This document shows, in pieces, positions 9,196 through 17,959 of a DNA stretch of 64,000 bases. The notes below the pieces were generated by a model. The model was given only the letters and a program-made list of their open reading frames with translations, did no database searches and was not told where the DNA came from. The DNA lies in NCBI RefSeq assembly GCF_048820935.1, contig NZ_JBMERD010000001.1, forward strand, positions 186,001 through 250,000. The letters run 5' to 3'. Both the position numbers and the translations under genes were made by a program. Source of the DNA: Algicoccus sp048820935 (GTDB lineage Bacteria; Pseudomonadota; Gammaproteobacteria; Burkholderiales; Burkholderiaceae_B). Position 1 is the stretch's first letter; every line of letters begins with the position of its first letter.

Positions 9196-10887
9196 TTAAC
9201 CAAGCATTAGAATAATCACGAGCCCCCATAAGGTCAGTAGCGTGTTACTTACAGCGTAAGGCACGGTATAGCCCAACATAGGCACATCGCTGCCGGCGGC
9301 TTCTGCCACCATGGCAACGGAAGCCGTACTGGTGCGCGCGCCTCCACAACAACCCAGATTGATGGCTGGGTCAAACTTAAAAAGGTACTTACCAACTAAA
9401 GGTGCAAGCAACATCGGGATACTCGTAGCAGCAACACCCCAGAAAAACAACTGAATACCGACATCTTTGACACCCGTAATAAAGGTTGGGCCGGCACTGA
9501 TACCCACGACGGCAATAAAGACATTTAAACCCACTGAGTTCATAAACCATAAGGTCGCGCTAGGGACACTACCGAGCTTGGGTTTAAAACTGCGCAACCA
9601 GCCAAATACGATCCCGGCGATCAAAGCCCCACCTGAAGTCGAAAGTGTGATTGGAACACCCGCGATGGGCACAACAATCGCGCCAATCAAACCACCAATC
9701 ACAATACCAGCTCCGACAAACACCATGTCGGTCACGCTCGTGGGTCGATCCGCAAAGCCCAGCTCAGCCACCAGGGCTTCGACGTGCTTGCGACTGCCGC
9801 TCACACTCAAAATATCACCACGATGCAATTGAGTTTGCGCCAGTACAGGAATGTCTACGCCCATGGAGCCACGGCGAATACGGGTAATAAACACACCCCG
9901 CGCAACAGGCAATTGCGAAAGCTCTAAAAGCGTTTCACCGTCTGCGTGCTTACTGGTAATGACCACATCCATCGATTCTGTGGGGATTTTGAGCAATTCT
10001 TTATCGGCAACCTCTTCGGCATGATTTGACCAGTACGTGAGTGTTTCGTGTCGACCTGACACTGCAATGATGTCACCCACCTGTAAAACGGTGTCGTCAT
10101 CGAAATCAATAATCTCGCCATCGCGTCGCAAGTTCTCAAGGAACAATTCATGCTCAAACATGGTTTCTGCTTGTGCAACGGTCTTACCAGCTACAAACCC
10201 ATCTTTGTGTAAATGGTAGGCACGCACAATGTATTGATGCCAAGCGGTCTCAATCCCCCCTTCTGGCTCGCCTTGTGACATCTCTTTTTCATAACGAGCG
10301 CATTCTGTTTTTAGATCGATTCCAAGAATTTTTGGTCCAAAAAAAGCAATGATCCAACCTGTTCCCACCGTTCCAAAGAGATAAGTCACCGCATACGCAA
10401 CTGGAATCGCATCAAGTTCTTCTTGAATTTGTGTTGCAGTTAACCCCAACCCATTCATGGCATCAGTGGCTAAACCGATCGACGCTGAAATCGTTTGGGT
10501 GCCTGCGAGTAAACCGACACTCAATCCAGGTCCATAACCAGCGATCAGAGCCACACCATAGACAGACAGTAAACACATCACAGAAACAACAACCGCAAAC
10601 AATGCTTGCGGTAGACCGTCGGTTGCAATGCCGCGAACAAACTGCGGTCCAACCCCAAAACCCACGGCAAACAAAAACATAATAAAGAAGATGGATTTGA
10701 TCTGCGTGGAAATATCAATCCCAATCTGGCCAATCAGCACACCAGCCAACAATGTACCGGTCACCGACCCTAAACTGAATCCACCTAGTTTCAGGCCACC
10801 GACCCAGTATCCAATAGCAAGCGTCAGGAAAATTGCCAACTCAAAATGGTGTCTTAGTGTTTCTTCAATCCAGTGCCAGATTTCCAT
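9196..10887 (-). CDS. AspT-like aspartate:alanine exchanger family transporter
   Basis: 563 residues. Two bundles of membrane helices (about 10-180 and 390-563) flank a hydrophilic middle that carries two TrkA-C/RCK-C type domains (near 200-290 and 300-385, each with the DIxxVSG-like ending: GDIIAVSGRHE, GDILSVSGSRK). This is the architecture of the AAEx family (TC 2.A.81), whose type member AspT swaps aspartate for alanine and builds proton motive force when aspartate is decarboxylated. No aspartate decarboxylase is adjacent, so the substrate pair is inferred only from the family. ATG 10887 follows TGGAGC. It is divergent from icd across 384 bp. Confidence 0.75.
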   Translation of the reverse strand: MEIWHWIEETLRHHFELAIFLTLAIGYWVGGLKLGGFSLGSVTGTLLAGVLIGQIGIDISTQIKSIFFIMFLFAVGFGVGPQFVRGIATDGLPQALFAVVVSVMCLLSVYGVALIAGYGPGLSVGLLAGTQTISASIGLATDAMNGLGLTATQIQEELDAIPVAYAVTYLFGTVGTGWIIAFFGPKILGIDLKTECARYEKEMSQGEPEGGIETAWHQYIVRAYHLHKDGFVAGKTVAQAETMFEHELFLENLRRDGEIIDFDDDTVLQVGDIIAVSGRHETLTYWSNHAEEVADKELLKIPTESMDVVITSKHADGETLLELSQLPVARGVFITRIRRGSMGVDIPVLAQTQLHRGDILSVSGSRKHVEALVAELGFADRPTSVTDMVFVGAGIVIGGLIGAIVVPIAGVPITLSTSGGALIAGIVFGWLRSFKPKLGSVPSATLWFMNSVGLNVFIAVVGISAGPTFITGVKDVGIQLFFWGVAATSIPMLLAPLVGKYLFKFDPAINLGCCGGARTSTASVAMVAEAAGSDVPMLGYTVPYAVSNTLLTLWGLVIILMLG

Positions 10888-11271
10888 TTATTTGCTCCAG
10901 AAAATCGGTTTTGTGCACGATTTGCACTTCCATCATTGATAGAAAGATATAGAATCTTCATTTAATGCAAATATAGTTTATGCCATATTTAAGGTGTTTT
11001 TAAGACCACATCGTTCAAAAGACCTTATGGCGTAGAAAAAAGCGCATTGAATTGTCAATCGCACGCGTTTAACTGGGTTTTTACGGGTGTGTTCGCTATA
11101 ATAGGCAGGATATCTTGTGTCTTATAGAAGACCTTTCAAGATCCACGTTTACAAGACATGTTCTGTAGCCTGTGTATGACATATAACAGTACACATGCCT
11201 TTGTTCATTACAACGTTTATCCGCGCTACTGGACTTTGTCCCAGTGGCCCAACATAAGAACCTAGGACATT
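10888..11271. other. Intergenic region between divergent aspT-like gene and icd
   Basis: No gene of convincing length. A TATAAT -10 hexamer at 11097-11102 on the forward strand is the best candidate for the icd promoter; the matching -35 (TGGGTT, 11074-11079) is weak, so an activator or a different start is possible. It would leave a 5' untranslated leader of about 165 bases. I see no convincing operator or riboswitch. Confidence 0.4.
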
Positions 11272-13497
11272 ATGACTTCCAACATCATTTACACCCTGAC
11301 CGACGAAGCACCTGCATTGGCAACCCATTCTTTACTGCCAATGATTCAGGCTTTTGCAAAAACAGCTGGCATCGACGTTCAAACCCGTGACATTTCTTTA
11401 TCCGGCCGAATTCTGGCTGTATTCCCAGATTATCTGACCGACGCACAAAAAACACCGGATGCGTTGGCTGAATTGGGCGAGCTTGCTAAAAAGCCTGAAG
11501 CCAACATCATCAAACTGCCAAACATCAGTGCATCAACGCCTCAACTGAAAGCCGCGATTGCTGAACTTCAGAAAAAGGGTTTTGCTTTGCCTGAGTACCC
11601 TGAAGAGCCACAAAATGCCGCTGAAGAAGACATCAAAGCGCGTTACGACCGTGTTAAAGGTAGTGCCGTGAACCCAGTGCTGCGTGAAGGGAACTCCGAT
11701 CGCCGTGCCCCTGCTTCTGTGAAGAACTACGCCCGTAAGCATCCGCACCGCATGGGCGCCTGGTCAGCCGACTCAAAATCGCACGTGGCCAGCATGACCG
11801 AAGGCGACTTCTACGGTAGCGAAAAATCAGTCACTGTAGATGAAGCCACCGATGTGCGTATTGAATTTTCCGCTGCAGACGGTCAAACCACTGTACTCAA
11901 AGAGAACTTCCCGCTTTTAGCTGGTGAAGTGATTGACGCATCAGTGATGTCTGTGGCCAAACTGCGTGAGTTCTTGCAAGCTCAAGTTGAAGACGCCAAA
12001 GCGCAAGACGTGCTGTTTTCAGTGCACTTGAAAGCGACCATGATGAAAGTGTCTGATCCTGTGCTCTTTGGTCACGTGGTCACAGTGTTCTACAAAGATG
12101 TGCTGGCCAAACACGCAGATACGCTCAATAAAATCGGCTTTGATGAGACCAACGGCATTGGCGACTTGTACGCCCGTTTGGCTACATTGCCACAAGACGA
12201 GCAAGATGCGATTAAAGCAGACATTGAAGCCGCCTACAAAGAACTGCCTAAACTGGCTATGGTCGACTCAGATCGTGGCATCACCAACCTGCACGTCCCT
12301 AGCGACGTCATTGTGGATGCTTCCATGCCGGCCATGATCCGCGATTCCGGCAGAATGTGGAACCCTGCAGGTGAACTCCAAGACACTAAAGCCGTAATTC
12401 CTGATCGCTGCTACGCTGGTGTTTACCAAGCTGTCATTGAAGATTGCAAACGCAACGGTGCGTTGGATCCTGCCACCATGGGTACAGTGCCCAACGTCGG
12501 CTTGATGGCGCAAGCTGCTGAAGAATACGGTTCACACAACAAGACCTTTATTGTGCCTGCTGCAGGGACTGTGCGCGTGATTGATGCTCAAGGCAAAACC
12601 TTGCTGGAGCAAAACGTCGCTGCCGGTGATATTTTCCGGATGTGTCAAACCAAAGATGCCCCTATCCAGGACTGGGTCAAGTTGGCTGTCGAACGTGCCC
12701 GTTTGACAAACACCCCTGCTATCTTCTGGCTCGATCCACAGCGTGGCCACGATGCACAGCTGATTCAAAAAGTAGAGCGTTACTTGAAAGATCACGATAC
12801 ATCAGGTCTTGATATCCGCATCATGTCACCAATCGAAGCCACGCACTACTCTCTGGAGCGTATCCGCCAAGGTAAAGACACCATTTCTGTGACAGGTAAC
12901 GTGCTGCGTGACTACCTCACCGATTTGTTCCCAATTCTTGAGCTGGGTACCAGTGCAAAAATGCTCTCCATCGTGCCTTTGATGGCCGGTGGTGGTCTCT
13001 TCGAAACTGGTGCGGGTGGTTCTGCCCCTCGTCACGTTCAGCAGTTTGTGGAAGAAGGTTTCCTGCGTTGGGATTCACTGGGTGAGTTCATGGCCCTGGC
13101 CGCTTCTTTAGAGCATCTGGCTAACCGTACAGGTAATGCACAAGCTAAAGTGTTGTCAGAAGCCCTCGATAGTGCAACTGGTCGTTATCTGGATGAGAAC
13201 CGCTCACCCGAAAGAAAAGTGGGCGGTATGGATAACCGTGGTAGTCACTTCTACCTGGTTATGTACTGGGCCAACGCCATGGCCGAGCATCCTGAAAATG
13301 CGGCGAACAAAGCCAAGTTCGAAAAACTGGCCAACGCCATGCAAGACAATCAGGAAGTCATTTTGAAAGAACTGGCCTCCACACAAGGCAAACCTGTTGA
13401 TATTGGTGGTTACTACCGCCCTGAAACGGATAAGGTCAATGCAGCGATGCGTGCAAGTGCAACACTGAATGAAGCCATTGCCGAATTGAATGCTTAA
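11272..13497 (+). CDS. icd: Monomeric NADP-dependent isocitrate dehydrogenase
   Basis: 741 residues, the usual length of the monomeric IDH-II type, and unrelated in chain length to the ~415-residue dimeric enzyme. It converts isocitrate to 2-oxoglutarate and CO2, giving NADPH, in the TCA cycle. Characteristic segments include SVKNYARKHPHRMGAWS near 150, SDRGITNLHVPSDVIVDASMPAMIRDSG near 340, and AIFWLDPQRGHDAQLIQKV near 485. ATG 11272 is preceded by CTAGGACATT, an adequate ribosome site. It is a single-gene unit closed by a strong hairpin. The identity is not in doubt. Confidence 0.97.
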   Translation: MTSNIIYTLTDEAPALATHSLLPMIQAFAKTAGIDVQTRDISLSGRILAVFPDYLTDAQKTPDALAELGELAKKPEANIIKLPNISASTPQLKAAIAELQKKGFALPEYPEEPQNAAEEDIKARYDRVKGSAVNPVLREGNSDRRAPASVKNYARKHPHRMGAWSADSKSHVASMTEGDFYGSEKSVTVDEATDVRIEFSAADGQTTVLKENFPLLAGEVIDASVMSVAKLREFLQAQVEDAKAQDVLFSVHLKATMMKVSDPVLFGHVVTVFYKDVLAKHADTLNKIGFDETNGIGDLYARLATLPQDEQDAIKADIEAAYKELPKLAMVDSDRGITNLHVPSDVIVDASMPAMIRDSGRMWNPAGELQDTKAVIPDRCYAGVYQAVIEDCKRNGALDPATMGTVPNVGLMAQAAEEYGSHNKTFIVPAAGTVRVIDAQGKTLLEQNVAAGDIFRMCQTKDAPIQDWVKLAVERARLTNTPAIFWLDPQRGHDAQLIQKVERYLKDHDTSGLDIRIMSPIEATHYSLERIRQGKDTISVTGNVLRDYLTDLFPILELGTSAKMLSIVPLMAGGGLFETGAGGSAPRHVQQFVEEGFLRWDSLGEFMALAASLEHLANRTGNAQAKVLSEALDSATGRYLDENRSPERKVGGMDNRGSHFYLVMYWANAMAEHPENAANKAKFEKLANAMQDNQEVILKELASTQGKPVDIGGYYRPETDKVNAAMRASATLNEAIAELNA

Positions 13498-13557
13498 TTT
13501 TTATCAATCCAGTCCTACGTGTCTGTAAATACGCGGGACTGGCGTTAAGCTTCAATC

Positions 13558-13596
13558 AAAAAACCGCGCTTTCTGTCGAAGTTAGCGCGGTTTTTT
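13558..13596. terminator. Bidirectional terminator between icd and the DUF488 gene
   Basis: Arms AAAAAACCGCGCT (13558-13570) and AGCGCGGTTTTTT (13584-13596) give a GC-rich stem with A-run and T-run on either side, so it can stop both convergent transcripts. A second hairpin, CCAGTCC/GGACTGG at 13509-13542, precedes it. Confidence 0.85.
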
Positions 13597-13628
13597 AATG
13601 CTGAATGATTGTTTAAGACAACTGCGGT

Positions 13629-13988
13629 TTAAGACAAACCTTTTTTCAGTAGCTCGGCTAAAACAACTGCCCCATTGTGAACCGTATCCCGACTGCCATA
13701 AACCAACGTTACAGTTGTTTTTTTAGCTTGTACCAATAAAGCGTCTAAAACAGCTTGTGCTTCAGAGTTAGCTTTGAGTTCAGCACGATAACGCTTCTGA
13801 AATTCTTCAAACTTGGGCGGCTCATGTCCAAACCATTGTCGCAGTTCGGTACTCGGGGCAATCTCTTTAGCCCACTCATCAAGTTTTAAAGCCTCTTTAC
13901 GCACCCCGCGTGGCCACAAACGATCCACCAGCACTCGATAACCATCCGCCGCATCGGGCGCTTCATAAGCTCGCTTTATCTGGATCAT
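13629..13988 (-). CDS. DUF488 family protein (YeaO-like)
   Basis: 119 residues. The N-terminal signature IKRAYEAPDAADGYRVLVDRLWPRGVRKEALKLDEWAKEIAPSTELRQWFGH and the later VTLVYGSRD define the YeaO branch of DUF488. The family has no established biochemical role. ATG 13988 follows a G-rich ribosome site (GGGGGGTTCTC). It is followed by the bidirectional hairpin shared with icd and lies 35 bp downstream of ubiK in the same direction, so the two could be cotranscribed. Confidence 0.88.
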   Translation of the reverse strand: MIQIKRAYEAPDAADGYRVLVDRLWPRGVRKEALKLDEWAKEIAPSTELRQWFGHEPPKFEEFQKRYRAELKANSEAQAVLDALLVQAKKTTVTLVYGSRDTVHNGAVVLAELLKKGLS

Positions 13989-14023
13989 GAGAACCCCCCT
14001 CTTCTCATCAGTTCTGATTGAGT

Positions 14024-14281
14024 TTAATCGCGTGCGTTTTCTAGTGAGGTCACACGCAGTTCGAGCGCTTGAATCTGTTTGTCGAGTTGATCGATTTTAG
14101 TCAGCGCGACTTGGAGCATATCGGCCTGAATATCAAACTCCTCACGGGTCACCAGATCGAGCTTACTCAGGGATTGCGTCATAAAGGCGCGTACGTTACG
14201 TTCTACATCGGCAGCTGGGCTGCGGGCAATTAAATCAGAGACGTTTTTCTGAAAAGCTTCAAACCAAGGATTCGATTGCAT
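14024..14281 (-). CDS. ubiK: UbiK-type accessory factor for ubiquinone biosynthesis
   Basis: 85 residues of the BMFP (YqiC) family. The first half carries the amphipathic membrane-contact region (NPWFEAFQKNVSDLIARSPAADVERNVRAFMTQSLSKLDLVTREEFD) and the last ~35 residues form a coiled coil ending ALELRVTSLE. UbiK is known to help the soluble ubiquinone-synthesis complex, with UbiJ. AAAGGAG precedes ATG 14281. No other ubi gene is nearby. Confidence 0.88.
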   Translation of the reverse strand: MQSNPWFEAFQKNVSDLIARSPAADVERNVRAFMTQSLSKLDLVTREEFDIQADMLQVALTKIDQLDKQIQALELRVTSLENARD

Positions 14282-14381
14282 GGTGATTGACTCCTTTTGT
14301 CACAATTAGGCTGCAATGATTGCATTCTAACAGCCTTGCACAAGATCCCTAAGGGAAACATCCTCAGAAACTTTGCTAAAG

Positions 14382-14414
14382 AAAACGCCCCAAAGTCAAT
14401 TCTCGGGGCGTTTT
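14382..14414 (-). terminator. Terminator after gadC
   Basis: AAAACGCCCC (14382-14391) and GGGGCGTTTT (14405-14414) form a perfect 10-bp stem with a 13-base loop. On the reverse strand the stem ends in TTTT, fitting the end of gadC at 14457. Confidence 0.8.
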
Positions 14415-14456
14415 AGAACTGCGGTACTACCTACAAAACAAATAATCACTGAATCA

Positions 14457-16061
14457 CTATGATGTCACTTTGGGCGCATCCTTTGTGGCTGCTGCCGCTT
14501 CAATCGCTTGTGCTTTTTCAATAGGCATGGGCTGATCGTGAACGGTAATCAGATGGGTTGGACGCACTCGCGGATTCATCATGGCGTGGCCCTCAGGGGC
14601 ATTGGCCGTGGTGATAGGCGTGAGCGTGACGTGTGTCATCTTGCCTTTCTTGTTGTGAATGGCGTAGACGATAAACGGAATCGATGCCACGATGATGTAA
14701 CTCACCAACAGCGTGATGAAGTAGCTGTCTGTACTGTGACCACCTGGCAAAGCGGGTGGTACAAAGGACACAACAAACGCGACCAGTGACAGAGTTAAGC
14801 CAGAGATGGGAAGTGCCAAACGCATACCTGTACCACCTGGGATCTTAAATACATGGTTTAGATCCTTTTGTTTGCGCACCATGGCAATGTGACCGATAAA
14901 CAGCAGGAAGTAGGAACCGAGATACAACAACACAGTGAGTGCCATGGCAATCAGGAAAGACAGGTTACCACCGCCACCACTCATGTTCGTAAAGACGACA
15001 ATCGCAATTGACGTGATGATCAGCTGCAGAATGACCAGGTTAACCGGAACACCCCCTTTGTTGACTTTAGCGAGTTTTTGCGGCAAAAGACCTTGCTGAG
15101 CTGTGACTAACAGACCACGGGAAGGACCGGTAATCCACGAAGCGATTTCTGCAAGTGCACCAAGTACCAGCAACGCAACCAAGACACGCACAAACCATTC
15201 AACTTTTGGGAACAAAGTCTTCATCAGTACTTCATATGCTTGAACAATACCCGCTGACAAATTGATTTCTGCATGTGGGATCACTGCAGCCACGGCAAGC
15301 CCACCAATGGAACTCAAGACAATAGCAACAATCAGCAAGAGGATAATTGCCATGGGATAATTGCGACCTGGATTACTCATCTCGTTGACGTGGGTCGCCG
15401 AAGACTCTGCACCCATGTAACTCAAAATAAAAGCCACAAACACCACCAACGTGCCCAGTTTTGTGAAGTCTGGAAAGAAGGTGTTGGCATTCATTTCAAT
15501 GGCGACGTGATGGTCACCCGATGAAATATAGAGAATGGCTAAACCCACCAACACCAAGGCTGGGAAAGCAATGCCGCCAAAAAACCCGGCTTTTGCTAAA
15601 CGCGCTGTGTACTTGGTTCCGCCAAACTGCGTAAAGGCAAGCACCCAAAGAATGATCAATGCAGCAATCGTTTTTGTACCCGCATCGGTGTTGAGTGCTG
15701 GCCAATTCAGAATATATGACAAGGATCCAAGCACAAAGTACAGCATGGGAATAAAGCCAATCGAGATTTGTAGAAACACAAAAAAGATGGCTGCAAAACC
15801 CCAGCGCTCACCGAGTGTATTGCCGACCCAAGTAAATACACCACCACCCTGGTTCCAACTTTCGACGGTCGCCATTTCGGCTGCACAAAGACCGACTGGA
15901 ATAAACCAAAAAATACCCGCAACCAACAGGAAGAACACCAAGCTAAAGCCAGATGTCGCAAAAGTCGGATATTCATAAACAGCCATCACCATCGAGGCGG
16001 TGATCGCAAAAAATCCCAGCATGCTTAATTGTTTGGCGGGCTGGCTTGGAGTTGTTGCCAT
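14457..16061 (-). CDS. gadC: Glutamate:GABA antiporter (GadC-type)
   Basis: 534 residues from ATG 16061, which has AAGGAG nearby; an open stretch upstream to 16139 lacks a ribosome site and a family-like N-terminus. It is an APC-superfamily transporter with about 12 helices, beginning KQLSMLGFFAITASMVMAVYEYPTFATSGF, typical of GadC. The hydrophilic C-terminal tail (~470-534, with MTHVTLTPITTANAPEGHAMMNPRVRPTHLITVHDQPMPIEKA) resembles the pH-gating C-plug of GadC. Importing glutamate and exporting GABA, together with the neighbouring decarboxylase, it consumes cytoplasmic protons. It is second in the gadB-gadC operon. Confidence 0.9.
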   Translation of the reverse strand: MATTPSQPAKQLSMLGFFAITASMVMAVYEYPTFATSGFSLVFFLLVAGIFWFIPVGLCAAEMATVESWNQGGGVFTWVGNTLGERWGFAAIFFVFLQISIGFIPMLYFVLGSLSYILNWPALNTDAGTKTIAALIILWVLAFTQFGGTKYTARLAKAGFFGGIAFPALVLVGLAILYISSGDHHVAIEMNANTFFPDFTKLGTLVVFVAFILSYMGAESSATHVNEMSNPGRNYPMAIILLLIVAIVLSSIGGLAVAAVIPHAEINLSAGIVQAYEVLMKTLFPKVEWFVRVLVALLVLGALAEIASWITGPSRGLLVTAQQGLLPQKLAKVNKGGVPVNLVILQLIITSIAIVVFTNMSGGGGNLSFLIAMALTVLLYLGSYFLLFIGHIAMVRKQKDLNHVFKIPGGTGMRLALPISGLTLSLVAFVVSFVPPALPGGHSTDSYFITLLVSYIIVASIPFIVYAIHNKKGKMTHVTLTPITTANAPEGHAMMNPRVRPTHLITVHDQPMPIEKAQAIEAAAATKDAPKVTS

Positions 16062-16122
16062 CAGATTTCTCCTTACGAAACAGACTGACAGCATCCTGTG
16101 CGGATACTGTGCGGTCCACGAG

Positions 16123-16154
16123 GTAAGCCAACCGCCCAAAGACGGTTGGCTTAC
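16123..16154 (-). other. Intercistronic hairpin between gadB and gadC
   Basis: Perfect 12-bp arms GTAAGCCAACCG (16123-16134) and CGGTTGGCTTAC (16143-16154) enclose an 8-base loop. There is no T-run on either strand, so it may protect mRNA ends or attenuate rather than fully terminate, letting gadB be made in excess of gadC. Confidence 0.7.
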
Positions 16155-16184
16155 ACGGTTGATTACTTAAAGTCGGGTGAAGAC

Positions 16185-17576
16185 TTAACCGTGGTTAAAG
16201 CCGCTACCCGTTTTGCCTGTGATCGGCTTGGTGATTGGGTGATCCTCAAAGAATTTCAGGGCACGTTTCATGTCGTCAATCAGCAGTGAACCCAAGTCAC
16301 GACTCACACCGTGACGCACCAGAATCCGTTGAATCACCAGATCTTCACGGTTTGCAGGCAGTGAGTAAGCAGGCACTTGCCAGCCACGACTGCGCAGACG
16401 ATCTGCCAAGTCATACAGGGTATAACCACCAATGTTGGCGCCCTCTTTCAGTTTCCATGCCAGAGCTGGAATCCCTTTTTGTGGATCACCTGAGAAAATC
16501 ATCTCAAAAGGTCCCAACTCGCTGATCTCTTTGGAGAGGTACTGTGCGGTGGCATAACAAGCGTTGTGAACTTTGGCATACCCTTCGCGGCCTAGACGCA
16601 GGAAGTTGTAGTACTGCGAAATAATCTGACCACCAGGACGGGAGAAGTTCAGCGCAAAGGTAGGCATGTTGCCACCCAGATAGTTCACGTTAAAGATCAA
16701 GTCTTCAGGCAGATCTTTGGCTTCGCGCCAAATAACCCAACCCACGCCGAGCGGTGCCAGACCAAACTTGTGACCGGAGGTGTTGATCGATTTCACACGT
16801 GGCAGACGGAAATCCCATTCGAGTTCGGGTGCGCAGAACGGGGCCAAAAAGCCGCCACTGGCGCCATCGACGTGGATGGGGATATCCAGACCTGTTTCTT
16901 GCTGCAGCTTATCGAGCGCATCGTGCACTTCTTTGACGGGCTCAAAGTCGCATGTAAATGTCACGCCCAGTGTGGGAACCACGCCGATGGTATTTTCATC
17001 AACGCGTTTGAGTACTTCTTCGGCGTTCATGATCAGACGATCGCCTTCCATTGGAATCTCACGCAGTTCCACATCGAAGTAACGGGCGAATTTGTGCCAG
17101 CAAATCTGCACAGGACCGCAGATTAGGTTGGGTTTATCAGTGGGTTTTCCAGCGGCTTTCATTTTTTCACGCCAACGCCACTTCATGGCCAAACCACCTA
17201 GCATGGCGGCTTCTGAAGAACCTGTGGTTGAGCAACCGAGTGTTGTTTCTGCTTCGGGTGAATTCCAAAGGTCAGCCAGCATGGCCACACAACGAGTTTC
17301 TAGTTCTGCTGTTTGCGGATACTCGTCTTTGTCGATCATGTTTTTATCGATGGACATGGCCATCAATTCATTGATCTCTTCATCTAACCATGTCTGGCAA
17401 AATGTGGCCAGGTTTTGACGTGCATTGCCATCGAGCATCAATTCATCACGTACGGCACTAAAGACGTTACGTGGGTTGCTCTCATTAGCAGGCATTTTAA
17501 ACTTTGGCATGACGCCAGCCAGTTCGACGGATGCATAGATATCGTCGTTAGGCGAATACTTGGTTTTACCTGTCAT
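16185..17576 (-). CDS. gadB: Glutamate decarboxylase
   Basis: 463 residues, the normal length for bacterial GadA/GadB. It converts glutamate to GABA and CO2 with pyridoxal phosphate. The PLP lysine is Lys270 in INTSGHKFGL, preceded by HVDGASGGF and by GSSEAAMLGGLAMKWRWR. The C-terminal residues include a His-containing tail (GSGFNHG), similar to the pH-sensing tail of E. coli GadB. GGAGATGGAAT precedes ATG 17576. It is the first gene of gadB-gadC; upstream lies an unusually AT-rich 380-bp region with FNR-like dyads, which suggests regulated, possibly silenced, expression. Confidence 0.95.
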   Translation of the reverse strand: MTGKTKYSPNDDIYASVELAGVMPKFKMPANESNPRNVFSAVRDELMLDGNARQNLATFCQTWLDEEINELMAMSIDKNMIDKDEYPQTAELETRCVAMLADLWNSPEAETTLGCSTTGSSEAAMLGGLAMKWRWREKMKAAGKPTDKPNLICGPVQICWHKFARYFDVELREIPMEGDRLIMNAEEVLKRVDENTIGVVPTLGVTFTCDFEPVKEVHDALDKLQQETGLDIPIHVDGASGGFLAPFCAPELEWDFRLPRVKSINTSGHKFGLAPLGVGWVIWREAKDLPEDLIFNVNYLGGNMPTFALNFSRPGGQIISQYYNFLRLGREGYAKVHNACYATAQYLSKEISELGPFEMIFSGDPQKGIPALAWKLKEGANIGGYTLYDLADRLRSRGWQVPAYSLPANREDLVIQRILVRHGVSRDLGSLLIDDMKRALKFFEDHPITKPITGKTGSGFNHG

Positions 17577-17959
17577 ATTCCATCTCCATAAAAAACATCA
17601 CTTACAAAAAACCCTATTTACACAGACTCTTCTGTATTGAGTGCGTGGCAATTTTACACCTGATGATATATAATAAAACTTAGCTATCGATTTCTCATAA
17701 TATAAGAAATTCTTTTGTAAAGCAATTGAATCAATTGAAATAAAAAAACAGAGAAAAGACGAAAATATAAAAAATATAATTTTAATCAATAAGTTACAGC
17801 AAATTGGTTGATTTTTAAATCAAAATTCGCGTTTTTTAAATCACACTTTATTTGACTTAAATCAATTTAGTTAGTTTTATATTTGAAAGAACCGACTGTG
17901 TCAAGAATTGTCATGAGTAATCCAATGAACACAATCAAACTGTGCCTATTTGAAGTGAT
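17577..17959 (-). promoter_or_regulatory. AT-rich upstream region of gadB with FNR-like dyads
   Basis: No gene. A hand count gives about 19% G+C over 17701-17880, against roughly 50% around it. Two dyads stand out: TTGATTT-TT-AAATCAA at 17808-17823 and TTGAC-TTAA-ATCAA at 17852-17865, the latter 9 of 10 to the FNR/Anr consensus. Such tracts are typical of genes silenced by H-NS/MvaT-like proteins. A reverse-strand open frame at 17598-17789 is low-complexity and not credible. Confidence 0.5.

Noticed and set aside
17598..17789. 63-codon reverse-strand frame upstream of gadB
   Set aside because: Low-complexity Phe/Ser/Ile-rich translation in very AT-rich DNA, with no ribosome site or family resemblance.
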